A stretch of DNA of 64,000 bases from Saitoella complicata NRRL Y-17804 (lineage: Eukaryota; Ascomycota; Saitoellomycetes; Saitoellales; Saitoellaceae). Below, piece by piece: positions 1 to 9,568 of this stretch. The stretch's first letter is position 1. The number at the start of each line of letters is the position of its first letter. Where the stretch lies: contig NW_017566995.1 in the NCBI RefSeq assembly GCF_001661265.1, forward strand, positions 434,001 through 498,000. Direction: 5' to 3'. A program made the translations under genes and the position numbers. The notes beneath the pieces are model-generated. The model saw only the letters and a list, made by a program, of their open reading frames with translations. It was not told the DNA's origin and did not search any database.

Positions 1-177
1 GAATCACCGTTGCGGCTCGAATCTGGCCGTGGCTGCGAGTGAGCGTTGACTGCCGCAAGCTTAAGATTGCCACAACAATTGCCAAGTACACCTTGACCCC
101 CCAAGAAGACAAGCATTTATACCCGGAAATATTCCAACCAATCGACTAGGTCAACAGCTGCTGTCCTCTAAATACAC

Positions 178-1715
178 ATGTCCCGCGGTGATCCTCAGCG
201 TCCTCGGCCAGAGCGTTCAGGTTCAGGTTTGTTCAGCCGACGACCACTGCTCTCACTTGGCTCTTTTACGGGTTCATTCTCGACTTCTCCCAGCAACAGT
301 ACCTCACATATGCTTCCTCCACAACAGCCAGCTTCTTCAAACCGTAACCGGTCCGACTCTGCGTCATCGACAACGCGACCTGTCAATGAAACCATGTCTG
401 CCGTGACGACTTCCAGCACGAATGTTCCAGCAACCTCTGCGGCCACAGCGCTGTCAAGTAATACGGGAGACATGCCAAGTATCAGGCTCGTTCCGCATGT
501 CGACCACTCTGGCCGACATTCGCTTCAATTTGAGCCAATCGAGCGCTCAGTGAACGATAAGACCATCATCAAGGTCGGGCGCTTCACAGACAAGCAAAAC
601 TCCGTCTGCGAAACCCTTATCACCTTCAAATCGAAGGTAGTAAGTCGAAGTCATGCCCATATCTGGTGTGAGGGTGGACAGGTAAGGACTGACGTCATAC
701 GTTGACTGTGTGCATTTACTGACAATATGGTTGTGTAGTGGTTTGTGAAGGATATCAAGTCGTCTTCCGGTACTTTCTTGAATCATATCCGCCTTTCGCC
801 ACCGAACACAGAGTCAAGGCCGTTCCCGCTCAAGGACGGTGATGTGCTGCAGCTTGGAATTGACTTCCGTGGTGGTACGGAGGAGGTTTACAGGTGTGTG
901 AAAGCGCGCGTGGAGGTGAATAAGTCATGGCAGAGGACTTTGAATCAGTTCGAGTAAGTCTATTGACATGGGACATCGGGTGTAAATGCTAACGATCGTA
1001 CAGTGTCGCTGCCCATAAGCACATTCGCAATCTCGCGGCTGGCAAGCCCATCGCTGATAGCGATAATGCTTCTCTCAACAGCTCTGAATGCTGCATTTGT
1101 CTATTCCCCATCGCGCCATGCCAGGCATTATTTGTTGCGCCTTGCTCGCACGTCTGGCATTTCAAGTGTATCAGACCGATGTTAATCCAAGCACACCCCA
1201 ATTTCCTGTGTCCACTATGCCGACAATACGCAGATCTTGAAGCAACCGTGGAGAAAGAGCTTGACGAAGTCTGGGCTGACGTGATCAAATCTTCCGACCC
1301 CAAGACGCCGAAAGGAGAGATCCCAGAGCCGTTAATGCAACCAATCGCTGCTGCTATCGGATCACAAAACCCAACGAGTGGACTTACGCAAGCTATCGAC
1401 AGCATGAATGCGGAAGAAGCGGAAGATACCCAGATTACCGAGCCCACCGATTCGGCTACAGCCGCGATCAACATGTCCGATGATGTCGCCAGCGGTTCCG
1501 GTGGATCTGACAACGACAGCCTATCCGCAATCATGGGCGCTGTTCCCATCCCTGTTAATAGACGTCTGCGTGCATTGACCGAAAACGGTGTCGACGGCAA
1601 CACGCCAAGGATCGATTCCGGACCCTTCGTGTTTGATGAGACATCGGCTAGGCAGGATGGAAACAGCGTCGTTACCTCCGATGTTGCGCAGGCGCAAGGT
1701 GGGAACCAGGCTTAG
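178..1715 (+). CDS. dma1: FHA-RING E3 ubiquitin ligase, Dma1/Dma2 family
   Basis: Three exons (178-681, 739-953, 1004-1715) join in phase to give 476 residues. The first ~100 residues are a Ser/Thr/Pro-rich disordered tail. A forkhead-associated domain follows (about 101-200), with the phosphothreonine-binding signatures GRF near 134 and SRSHA at 156-160, and the SSSGTFLN strand after the first intron. A RING-H2 finger lies at about 269-315 (CCICLF ... CSHVWHFKCI ... CPLC). FHA followed by RING is the arrangement of fungal Dma1/Dma2, which ubiquitinate targets in the septation and spindle-checkpoint pathways. The role is inferred from the family. The tail after residue 320 is acidic and not recognised. 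The branch site GCTAAC is visible in intron 2. Confidence 0.9.
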
Positions 1716-2141
1716 AGTTTCGTAGTTTGAAGGATCGGGGGCGGGGAGTGAGGTGTTGGGGACATGGCTATTGATACTGTCATTCGGGTTTGGAGTTAGG
1801 ATATACCACACCTCTGGACTGTTTGCATGTCTAGCATGAGTAGCAAATCGTTTATTATGCTATAGATCGCATTTGACATCTAGATGATTTTGCGCTCGTG
1901 GTCGTACTTGTCGAGCCGACCTCCCTCGTTCTCTGGCTCGACATGAGTCAAAGTCAACCCTCCCAGGGCTGACATACCCTCTCCCGATCTAATCCGTGGG
2001 CATTCATGAGCTTTCTCCCAGAGGTCAACTGGCCTATGGCCACGTGACGGGAATACTTCGCCGGATGTACCGATGTACTGGGGGCTCAGTTGTCAATGCG
2101 CCTTTTCGTGCATCTTCCACATATCTCTTCCATCCTCCATT
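1716..2141. other. intergenic gap between convergent genes
   Basis: This stretch holds the 3' ends of the converging FHA-RING and Shg1-like genes. I see no further ORF with a recognisable family, no tRNA and no repeat. Confidence 0.6.
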
Positions 2142-2713
2142 TCACTTCGCGCCTGAAGGCACGTAAATGCCATTCTCTTTTGCTTCCTGCGGCTTTCTGG
2201 CCTGCTCGATCTTTACCTCTGTCGTGGGCTCCTGTTTCTCGTCAACTTGTTTCCTCGCTTCCTCTTGTTCCTTCAAGACAGCTCTCATCAACCCTTCCAC
2301 CCTTTCCCTTAGCTCTTTAGACCCCATTACTCGATCTTCAGTCTTTTTCTTCAAGTCGGGGTAGGCTTCAGTCCTGGCACGGCATTTGTGTTAGATATGC
2401 ACGTGGGCAAGTCACGACGTCGTTGACTTACCTCTCGACGGCCGTACCAAGCAGGTTAGTCGCCTTTGTCCTATCTTTCGCCAGGATGGATTCATCTCGG
2501 GTGATCTCGGCTTCGACAATGTCTTTGATACGGGCGAGGAACGCGTTGCCATCATCCTGCCATGGCTGTAAGTACGCGTTTTCACTGATGAACACCGAAA
2601 GGCCGTACCCCTTCACGGAAGTTTGCGAGTAGCTCCTTGCGAAGAGCGTCAAAATGACCTTGCCGCTTGAATGCTGTTACAAGATCCGCAGTCTTTTTAT
2701 CAGTCGAGCTCAT
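2142..2713 (-). CDS. shg1: Shg1/BOD1-like COMPASS subunit
   Basis: Three exons (2609-2713, 2432-2565, 2142-2373) join in phase to 156 residues starting MSSTDKKTADLV. The opening block LVTAFKRQGHFDALRKELL is the hallmark of the COMPASS-Shg1 family, which includes yeast Shg1 and vertebrate BOD1. Shg1 is a subunit of the Set1/COMPASS histone H3K4 methyltransferase. The remainder is charged and helical, ending in a Lys/Glu-rich tail. The first intron is only 43 nt (2566-2608); the second is 58 nt (2374-2431). I chose this ATG because no upstream in-frame Met belongs to the conserved block. A 5' exon further upstream cannot be excluded. Confidence 0.8.
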
Positions 2714-2867
2714 GGCGATTCTATTTATCGAGTTTACGTATGTCGCGGTTGTTATGGAACTTCCCGAATCTGGAGTTGCGAACGCATGGGCCCTGCAACG
2801 TAGACACCCGAGCAACGATTGTCAATTATAATACAAGAAGAAGCCGAGCTATTTCGAAAATATATGC

Positions 2868-3458
2868 TTAGTCTGCAAGTTGTAACTTTGCGACACCCTT
2901 CTTCAGATTCTCCTCAATCTTCTTCTGAAACCTCAGCTTATAATCACGACCGGTGATCGTTGGCTTCGTGGGTGGGACTTTCGTAACCTTAGTAACAGTA
3001 GGGCTTGCCGCTGTTGAAGTTTTCTTCACTCCCAATGGAGTCCATGCGTTATTCCTCCGGTCTTTTCTGTTGTAACCCTTGTGGGGCACTCCCAAAAGAC
3101 CCTCAACGCGCTTCTGTCCCGTCCAGCACGGAACCCATGGACGCTTGAGCTCCTGCTTGGTCGGTGGCGTGAGCATTATGTGAGGAAGCTTGTCATGTGC
3201 GGAGACGCCGATGACGATCGGCGCGCAGCGAAACGTTGTGTTCCTCACCATCTCAGTCTCGAGGAGGACCTGTCCACAAGCCTCCCATTCACCACGCTCG
3301 AGACCCATAATCCTGGGCGCGAAGTGTTGAATTGCCACGGCGTTTTCAACCTCGTAAATGTTGAGTGATACTTCAAAGTTCGGGATCGTTTTCAGACGAC
3401 GATCGTCTTGGCTGAGCGGTAAGGCAGAGGTTGCGGCAACCCGACGCCGGGTGGTCAT
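2868..3458 (-). CDS. uncharacterised basic protein, 196 aa
   Basis: A single open frame of 196 residues begins MTTRRRVAATSALPLS. I do not recognise the family. The protein is basic, has a predicted globular middle (about 25-120, with a CWTGQKRVEGLLGVPHKGY stretch) and a Lys-rich C-terminal end that looks helical. There is no clear signal peptide; the Arg-rich first residues could be a weak mitochondrial presequence. It lies tail-to-head with the Shg1-like gene (155 nt apart), so it probably has its own promoter in the 3.5-4.0 kb gap. Its length and codon use look like a real gene rather than a shadow frame. Confidence 0.55.
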   Translation of the reverse strand: MTTRRRVAATSALPLSQDDRRLKTIPNFEVSLNIYEVENAVAIQHFAPRIMGLERGEWEACGQVLLETEMVRNTTFRCAPIVIGVSAHDKLPHIMLTPPTKQELKRPWVPCWTGQKRVEGLLGVPHKGYNRKDRRNNAWTPLGVKKTSTAASPTVTKVTKVPPTKPTITGRDYKLRFQKKIEENLKKGVAKLQLAD

Positions 3459-3996
3459 ATTGAAGCTGAGAGCGAGGAATGAGGTGTAAGCGGATAGGAC
3501 GAGTAGGAAAATTCTCCGATGGCTATTGGATGCAACACCAGAGTTGTACGTGGTGTGAGTTGGGGCTCGTATCAGCAGAGTGCAGCAGATGAGGTTTGGA
3601 GAGAAACAGACGACTTGGCAAACAAACCACAGACTTTATAGCACATTCTGAAAGAGCAGCAACTGACGTCAGGAGATCGAAGCAAGCTTCTCAACATCCG
3701 CAAGAGGCAGTTGACATGACTGAGGTGCCTCTCGGAACTAGCTTTAGCGCGTGAGAATGCCGCATTGGGAAGTGCCCACATTATGTTACGCAATATGTTT
3801 CTACTTTCAAACCGTCATTGAATGTAGGTAAATAGGATAAATCTTCACGGGATCATGATTGGTACATGAAGTCTAAGAAAGCCATACAGTAAGGAAAATG
3901 AACAAGATCATAACAATAGCATTATCAAGGGCATAATAGGTATAACATAGCACTCCAAAAATCGTACAACTCATGCATTACCAAATCACGACTCAC
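3459..3996. other. intergenic gap
   Basis: This is the region upstream of the uncharacterised gene and downstream of the PH-domain gene. It contains one perfect TGACGTCA palindrome (3664-3671), a possible CRE/ATF site. No gene is recognised. Confidence 0.5.
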
Positions 3997-5541
3997 TCAC
4001 ATCAACACAACATGCTGCCGACAATACTCAACCACGGCCACAACCTCCTCACACTCCTCCCCACTCTCACACCCAACCAACACCTCCCTCCCACTCACAA
4101 ACCCAACCCTAACAACATTCCTCATCCCCACCATCTCTTCCTTGACAACCCCCACACTCTCGACCTCACTCAACAAATCCCACATACTCGCTGGTCCGAG
4201 GCTGGATTCGACCAGCAGTTTGCGGTCTCGAATTGTGAGCCAGCGGCGGCGCCAGAGGGGGGAGTTGGCCTGGACGTTGACGTAGCCGGCGATCAATTCC
4301 ATTCCTTGCGCCTCCAAACGGGCCAAATGCTCCCATAGTCCGTATTTACCGCTTGTTGTGGGTCCGGGGCTGGTGGGCGTGAGGAATGTTGGGGACGCGG
4401 GCAGGGATTCCTGTTCGCGTTCCCGATCCCGCTCCATAGCGACACTGACGCAGCGTACGCCTTGGTTGACTCGTGCCATCCGATTCATCCATTTCGGACT
4501 CCTAGGTGGTACATCACCTCCTTCACTCTTTGAGCGTGCTCTCACCACCTCCGGGTCCGGCAGGACAACTTGAAGAGGTAAAGCAATCAACTTGTGCCCT
4601 TCCATCAACTTCTCCCGATCCGGATCCATCTGAAACCCACCATGCAAAGGATTTGAAGTCAACGGCGGACTAGGCGGTGCCGGAAACCCGATCAGCGGCT
4701 CAAACGGGAGCATCTGCTGCTCGTGCTCTTTCTCGGTGGCACTGGGGAGCAGCATCGGGAACGCACTTAACCGCACCGGATTCTGTGATGCCCATTCGGA
4801 CCATGGCTGGTCCATATCAGCGTACCCTTCATCCCGTCTCCTCCTCCTCGTACTAGTCCTATGCACCAATTGTAAACTCTCGACTGATGCAGCACCTTCG
4901 TACGAACTTCCTACACTCCCAACAGAAACGCGTCGATCACGTCGGAGTGCGGACCAATCACCCACCTCTAAACAACTCGTCCAACCCCGGAAGGTCTCCA
5001 GCAATGTTTGCCAATGAACAGTGGTTCGTGCTCTTGTTACACCGCCCGCAGTCGGCTTGACATATTTGATTGCCAATACACTCGGCTCCGGGTCGAGCCG
5101 AGCGGTGGGCTGAGCAACGAAAGCGTAGAGAGCATCGGTCGACGGTGGGATAGGCGTGTTGACCAACCCATTCAATCCGGTACACCCACTCGACCACAAC
5201 ACCAAGGTCGAACGATTCGTATACGTCAATATCATCCTACGGATCAGCCGTCACATTAGCGCAGGCGATCAGTTGCTGGGGGTTAGCAACACAAACCAAG
5301 CATCAGAATCGCGGGTAGACACCCTCTCCCACGCATGGCTGACGCTCAAAGCACGCAAACCGTTCAAGGACATTGCCCGACTACGAGGATGAAGTCGAGG
5401 GTCTATGAGGATTGTACACGATTGATTACAGGGGAGACTTTCTATTTCTATCTCGGCGAGGGAGGGGATCCGTGTCAGCGGGCACTCAATAACCCGAAAC
5501 CGCCCTCTCCTGTTCCTGACGGCCCTGCGTCCCTGCGTCAC
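3997..5541 (-). CDS. PH-domain-like protein
   Basis: The main exon (3997-5236) joins an upstream exon (5297 to about 5541) through a 60-nt intron (5237-5296, donor GTTTGT, branch GCTAAT), giving SDAW followed by MILTYTNRSTLVLW. If the first Met is used the product is 494 residues. The C-terminal ~100 residues (AGYVNVQANSPLWRRRW, then alternating strands and a final helix) look like a pleckstrin-homology fold. The middle is a long low-complexity linker with a basic run (RTSTRRRRRD). The N-terminal exon may be a second PH-like half. The start is uncertain because the DNA upstream is repetitive. A membrane or cortex adaptor role is only inferred from the fold. Confidence 0.5.
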
Positions 5542-5606
5542 CTGGGAGAACCCGAAACCGCGTCACCTGGGAGAATCCGTTCCTGACGGTGTTCTGTTCC
5601 TGACGG
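5491..5606. repeat. short interleaved direct repeats
   Basis: Three motifs recur: CCCGAAACCG (twice), GCGTCACCTGGGAGAA (nearly exact, twice) and GTTCCTGACGG (three times). They lie at the start of the PH-domain gene, in the spacer it shares with the bZIP gene. Confidence 0.75.
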
Positions 5607-5757
5607 TTGCCACTCTTAACAATTCGATGCCGCTTAGGTAAACATGCGATTGTGCCGCGCAGAGTCGGCGTGATGTCATGCCGCACACCGCTGCACACCC
5701 AGATCGAGGTGCAGCGCGACATCGCCCCCCCACGCGGCCCGTCAGGTGCGGCCCCGC

Positions 5758-5849
5758 GTGCTCACTGCTGGCGATCCGTGATTCCCCCCCCCCGTGCTCA
5801 CTGCTGGATAAAAAGGTATTCCCCCCCCGTGCACTGCTGGATAAAAAGG
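5758..5849 (+). repeat. promoter tandem repeat, about 36-nt unit
   Basis: The core GTGCTCACTGCTGG occurs at 5758-5771 and 5794-5807, and as GTGCACTGCTGG at 5829-5840. The last two copies continue into GATAAAAAGG. Each copy is preceded by a run of 7-11 C. The last copy ends 9 nt before the bZIP start codon, so ATAAAAAGG may act as duplicated TATA-like elements or lie in the 5' leader. Confidence 0.75.
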
Positions 5850-5857
5850 GTTGCAAC

Positions 5858-7138
5858 ATGCCGTCCACTTTCACTCCGGGCTTCTTCTCCGCCGCTTTCA
5901 CAGACCTCAATCCGTTCGACGCTTCGTTCGGTGGTGCCTCGGGTCGCAACTCGCCCTTCCCTCTCCCTGACTTTGCCCTCGGTGCTTCGGCTTCGCCCGT
6001 TCCACGCACCCTCGAAGGAGCTCTGACACTCCCTCCCATGAACTGGGCCTCCGCCGTCGAAAAGGACGGGATCATGGAAGAACAGGGTGCATACACGACC
6101 AGTGTTCACCTCCAGCACATCAACCCACACACCGGACAACCATCTCCGTCTCCCTCACCCACCACCGATATCCCGAATAATGCTCCTCCGTCTATCTTTA
6201 GTCAACCTTCGCCGTTGATGGGGGTGCCGCCTCAGCAGGTCATGCCGCCTATCGATCCGCGTATGCAGATTATGCCTCGTCCGTTTTCTGGGCAAGTCAC
6301 TCCTCCGGAGGATATTACTACCAAGTCGGCTCCTGCTCCAAGGGGTAACAGCGCCCACGGAAGGAGCAAGAGTATGAGTGCGGCTACTACAAAGGCTACC
6401 CGTGGTGGTGGTGGAGCAAGGAAGAGGAAGGTTAGTGCTGTTGATGTAGCGGGCGAGGTCATGTTGCCACCTCTCTCCACCAAGAAACCCAAACTCATCT
6501 CGCCCGAAGACTCTTCTGCTCCCGCAGTGTCTCGCCGCGGCGGCCGCCGCCCAAAATCCACTCCAGACCAAAAAGAACCCTCACCCTCTCCCTCTCCCGA
6601 AGACTTTGACGACGCCGACCCCAACGACTTCTCCCGCCGCTCAAAATTCCTCGAACGCAACCGCCTCGCCGCGTCGAAATGCCGCCTCAAAAAGAAACAA
6701 TGGGCAAACGACCTCGAAGCCACAGCTCGCCTCGCTTCCCAGCGATCCAGGCAATTGCAGGTCATGGCAGCACAGTTGAGGGAGGAGGTCTTGTTGTTGA
6801 AGGGGAGGTTGTTGGCGCATGAGGGGTGTGGGTGTGAGGCTATCAGGAGGTATTTGTCGAGGGAGGCGGAGATGTTGTCGCAGAGGCAAGGGTATGCCCC
6901 AAGCCATGGAGGACATGTGGGCGGTGTTGGGATGACGATGCCTGGTATTCAGATGGGACATGGACACAATCATGGTCATGGTCATGGTGAGGGGTTGAAG
7001 ATGGAGCCGATGACGCCGGCTATGCCTACGATGCCGTCGCCGCATGCTCAGCCTGGGGCTGAAGTAGACGAGGGGATCACCGGAGCTGCAGGTGATGGGA
7101 TGTTCTACGACGAACCCATCTCCGTCTCGGCTGCTTGA
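5858..7138 (+). CDS. bZIP transcription factor, ATF/CREB (Atf1-like) type
   Basis: An intronless frame of 426 residues starts MPSTFTPGFFSAAF. This ATG is preferred over the longer frame because the upstream DNA is C-run repeat. The bZIP lies at about 258-325: basic region NRLAASKCRLKKKQW, then spaced hydrophobic positions and LLLKGRLLAHEGCGC. The NRxAASKCRxKKK core and the terminal HxxC-type block match the Atf1/Atf21/CREB group, which responds to stress through MAP kinase. The N-terminal half is Ser/Pro-rich with a basic stretch (GGGARKRKVSA) that may be a nuclear signal. A His/Gly run (GHGHNHGHGHG) near residue 370 is unusual and could bind metal. The exact orthology to Atf1 is not certain. 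Confidence 0.88.
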   Translation: MPSTFTPGFFSAAFTDLNPFDASFGGASGRNSPFPLPDFALGASASPVPRTLEGALTLPPMNWASAVEKDGIMEEQGAYTTSVHLQHINPHTGQPSPSPSPTTDIPNNAPPSIFSQPSPLMGVPPQQVMPPIDPRMQIMPRPFSGQVTPPEDITTKSAPAPRGNSAHGRSKSMSAATTKATRGGGGARKRKVSAVDVAGEVMLPPLSTKKPKLISPEDSSAPAVSRRGGRRPKSTPDQKEPSPSPSPEDFDDADPNDFSRRSKFLERNRLAASKCRLKKKQWANDLEATARLASQRSRQLQVMAAQLREEVLLLKGRLLAHEGCGCEAIRRYLSREAEMLSQRQGYAPSHGGHVGGVGMTMPGIQMGHGHNHGHGHGEGLKMEPMTPAMPTMPSPHAQPGAEVDEGITGAAGDGMFYDEPISVSAA

Positions 7139-8447
7139 TCAACAATCACGACCGCAGCAATGTACGACTATAATCATGGCACACGACACAGCACAAATAT
7201 CAACAACACCTCACACACACCTTGGGCCTATATAATACACGCGGTTGGTCACGGGGTGTTTCTTGCTTTCTATTGGATATTGTTAATGGGTTCGCGTGTT
7301 ATTTTCTTTGAGATCGGAGTCTGCTTTTTCCTGCTTTGCTATTTTTTGCGTGTTTACGAGTGCGGGGTGTTCACTTTCTGTTTTTTCTTTGCAGGTTATA
7401 TTGTTAGTGGCAAGGTTACATACACGGGCATCTTGGCATGGAATTGGGTTATGGTTTTGCCTTTTGTTCTTTGAGCTTTACGACGTTGCAGTGCAGTGAT
7501 GATGGAGAAGAAGAAAAGGATGATGGGCTGATGCCTTGGTTGCTCGTGTGAGAACCTGAAATTGCAAGTTTGAGATAGGCTAGGTTGAGGAATTATCACT
7601 TTGATTTGCGCGATAATGAGCTGGTGTTCATCCCCTCGTTGTTCGTCATGTCGTGTTGTAACTTTCGTCGATATTATTCTCTTTTGACGTTGTTCAGCGG
7701 TAGCGAAGCGAAACTGAGCGTGCGAGGACATTTACACTCAAGTTCACATTTCTACTCCACTTTTCTGTTTGAGGGTACTGCGGCATGAGTGCTATCAGAG
7801 TTTCCCACGGTATGTCACGCTGAGTTCGAAGACGAAAGGGTTATGTCGTCAAAAAACAATAAGTCAAAGGTCTAAAGACGTGAAACGTATATAGAACAGC
7901 GTACGTAGTCCACGCCTGCTGACGTTTCCACAGACTGCAGGTAATTATTCCATATCCATGAGCACGCCGAGCACATCGCGCGCAGCAAACGACCCTTGTT
8001 CATAGGTTGAAGACACCAGAGGATCAATTTGCTACCTACCGGTCCACCGAATGCTAGAGTCTCAGCCATATGTATTCATGTGTGGTTCTTAAGTTTTTTC
8101 GAACCCGGCAACTTTCGGCAGCCTTACTACGGGATCGAAGAGAAGTTTCAAGCTTGGAAGCTGCAGACCGCCATTGGATCCATAGTAATACCACCGAAGG
8201 CTGCAAGTTTCGAAGGCCAGTTCACAGAGGAGGAAGTTTGGACTGTCAGTTTTGGGTTTTGTGTTCACACTAACATAGGCCAGCTAAGCTAATGATCCCG
8301 AGGTATAAAAAATAGGTCCAGACCGACCAAACACTGAAAAGGGAAGACCAGAAACAAGCTACCAAAACCGCTAGTCAATCCATCGCTGCATTGACATTAG
8401 GAAATCAGCACCCTGATCCTTCTTCATACTCAAGGTTGTCCGCTCGC
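7139..8447. other. 1.3 kb intergenic gap
   Basis: The first ~400 nt are T-rich and probably the bZIP 3' UTR. The rest has several short frames, none with a recognisable family or a convincing splice pattern. No tRNA cloverleaf was found; one GGTTCGAA-like string near 8100 has no matching A box. Confidence 0.5.
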
Positions 8448-8729
8448 TTAAGCGATGGTGCAGGTGTAGGCAACAACGGCACTTAGAAGAGAACAGTTAG
8501 CTCGAAGGACTGGGTGAGAGTATGAGCGAGCAAGCTTACCGCTCAGAAGACTGAACAGAGCAGGTGTAGGCGACAACAGCGCGCTCGGAGCTCTGGACAG
8601 AGCAGGTGTAAGCAACAACGGCACTGAAAAAGATCAGTTAGTAAGAGAGAACCAAAGACTTTAGAATTGAGGAGTTGCTTACCGCTCGGAGGAGGCGAGG
8701 ACGGGAGCAGAGAAGGTGCAGGCAGGCAT
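8448..8729 (-). CDS. tandem-repeat peptide precursor ending in a CaaX box (candidate lipopeptide pheromone-like gene)
   Basis: Exons 8683-8729, 8540-8623 and 8448-8481 join in phase to 54 residues. After MPACTFSAPVLA come three units. Each starts SSER, continues AVVAYTC, and ends SVQ in units 1 and 2 or TIA-stop in unit 3. The last four residues, CTIA, form a CaaX prenylation box. There is no signal peptide, as in a-factor-type precursors exported by ABC transporters. Basidiomycete pheromone precursors are commonly cut near Glu-Arg, and the rhodotorucine A genes of Rhodosporidium carry tandem peptide copies each followed by a CaaX-like tail; this gene has the same logic. Both introns (58-59 nt) split the Arg codon at the same place in the unit. 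TATAAGA lies at 8801-8807. The peptide family itself is not recognised, so function is inferred. Alternative: a small Cys-containing protein unrelated to mating. Confidence 0.6.
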
Positions 8730-9568
8730 TGTAGTAGTAGTAGTTGAGTTGGTCAGTGAGTGTGTTTGATGAGGTTGAAGAGACGGGGGAAACAGCCTCT
8801 TCTTATAGACAAATCTCGAGAGGATCTGTGCTAGAGCCCGACGAAGGCCAATGGACAAAGAAACCGTCGCTGTCGAGTCCACATGGTCCTTTGCGAAGTG
8901 CCAACTGCCTTGTTCTCAGGCGTAACGGAAGCCTTGCAGGCGCGTGGTAACAATACTAACCGCTCCACAATAGGCCTAAGCATATTGTTCTTGCCCTTTG
9001 TGATTCTACCGTTGAATCCCAAGCGACCGCTCAAAGCCAGATTTTCCTCGTCCACTTCCTTTACCGATTCATACCGACGACCGTTTCCAACCGGTCCATG
9101 TCTTTGTAACAGTGTGTACGATCGGGATGGCAGCACGTGGATACAATAGCAGTGACATCGCCTTCGAAATCACGGTATTGTTCTTATCTAGCCATGGCTG
9201 TACTTCTTACAACGTGGCTCCCTCCATCCCCGCCCCACGTTCAGCTTTATCGTAGTGAACAATAGCAGGCCATTACTTAAGGTCTGCAAGGCATTGTTCG
9301 GTTGCGATAAACCGAACGGGTCCCTGTAGTAGTCCTACATAATAACACTCGCGGACCGAGGTTTCGCCGCTTTGGATGGGGAACAATACCTAGCGGGGTA
9401 TTGTCTACGCGCCCGTACCTGGAACGTACGACGGGGAAAATTGGTTTCTGCTCTGGAGATGAAGATCGAGAATACAAGAAAGGAACATTATCCATTCTAA
9501 AAATATGCCTGCCCATTCAGCAGGGATGCGGTATGCTACCGGTCTGCCTGTCGTACGACGCAGACATA
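8730..9568 (-). promoter_or_regulatory. upstream region of the repeat-precursor gene, rich in AACAAT motifs
   Basis: HIBCH ends at 9569 on the same strand, so this gap serves only the small precursor gene. It holds six AACAAT/ATTGTT cores (8949-8954, 8984-8989, 9177-9182, 9258-9263, 9293-9298, 9382-9387); five extend to GAACAAT. Chance would give about 0.4. AACAAT is the classical core bound by SRY/MATA-HMG proteins. ACAAAGGGC (8993-9001, minus strand) differs by one base from the Ustilago pheromone response element ACAAAGGGA. Two hairpins with 8-bp stems and 6-nt loops sit at 9296-9317 and 9383-9404. Confidence 0.5.

Noticed and set aside
690-697. Perfect TGACGTCA (CRE) palindromes at 690-697, 3664-3671 and 26735-26742 as targets of the bZIP factor in this window
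   Set aside because: About one such 8-mer is expected by chance in 64 kb; three scattered copies, one of them inside an intron, are not enough to claim regulation.
8090-8110. Possible tRNA B box (GGTTCGAA on the minus strand)
   Set aside because: No matching A box, no acceptor stem and no cloverleaf could be built around it.
9277-9516. Minus-strand frame of 79 residues as a second gene upstream of the repeat precursor
   Set aside because: No motif, no splice-consistent extension, and the stretch is better explained as promoter DNA with repeated AACAAT motifs.
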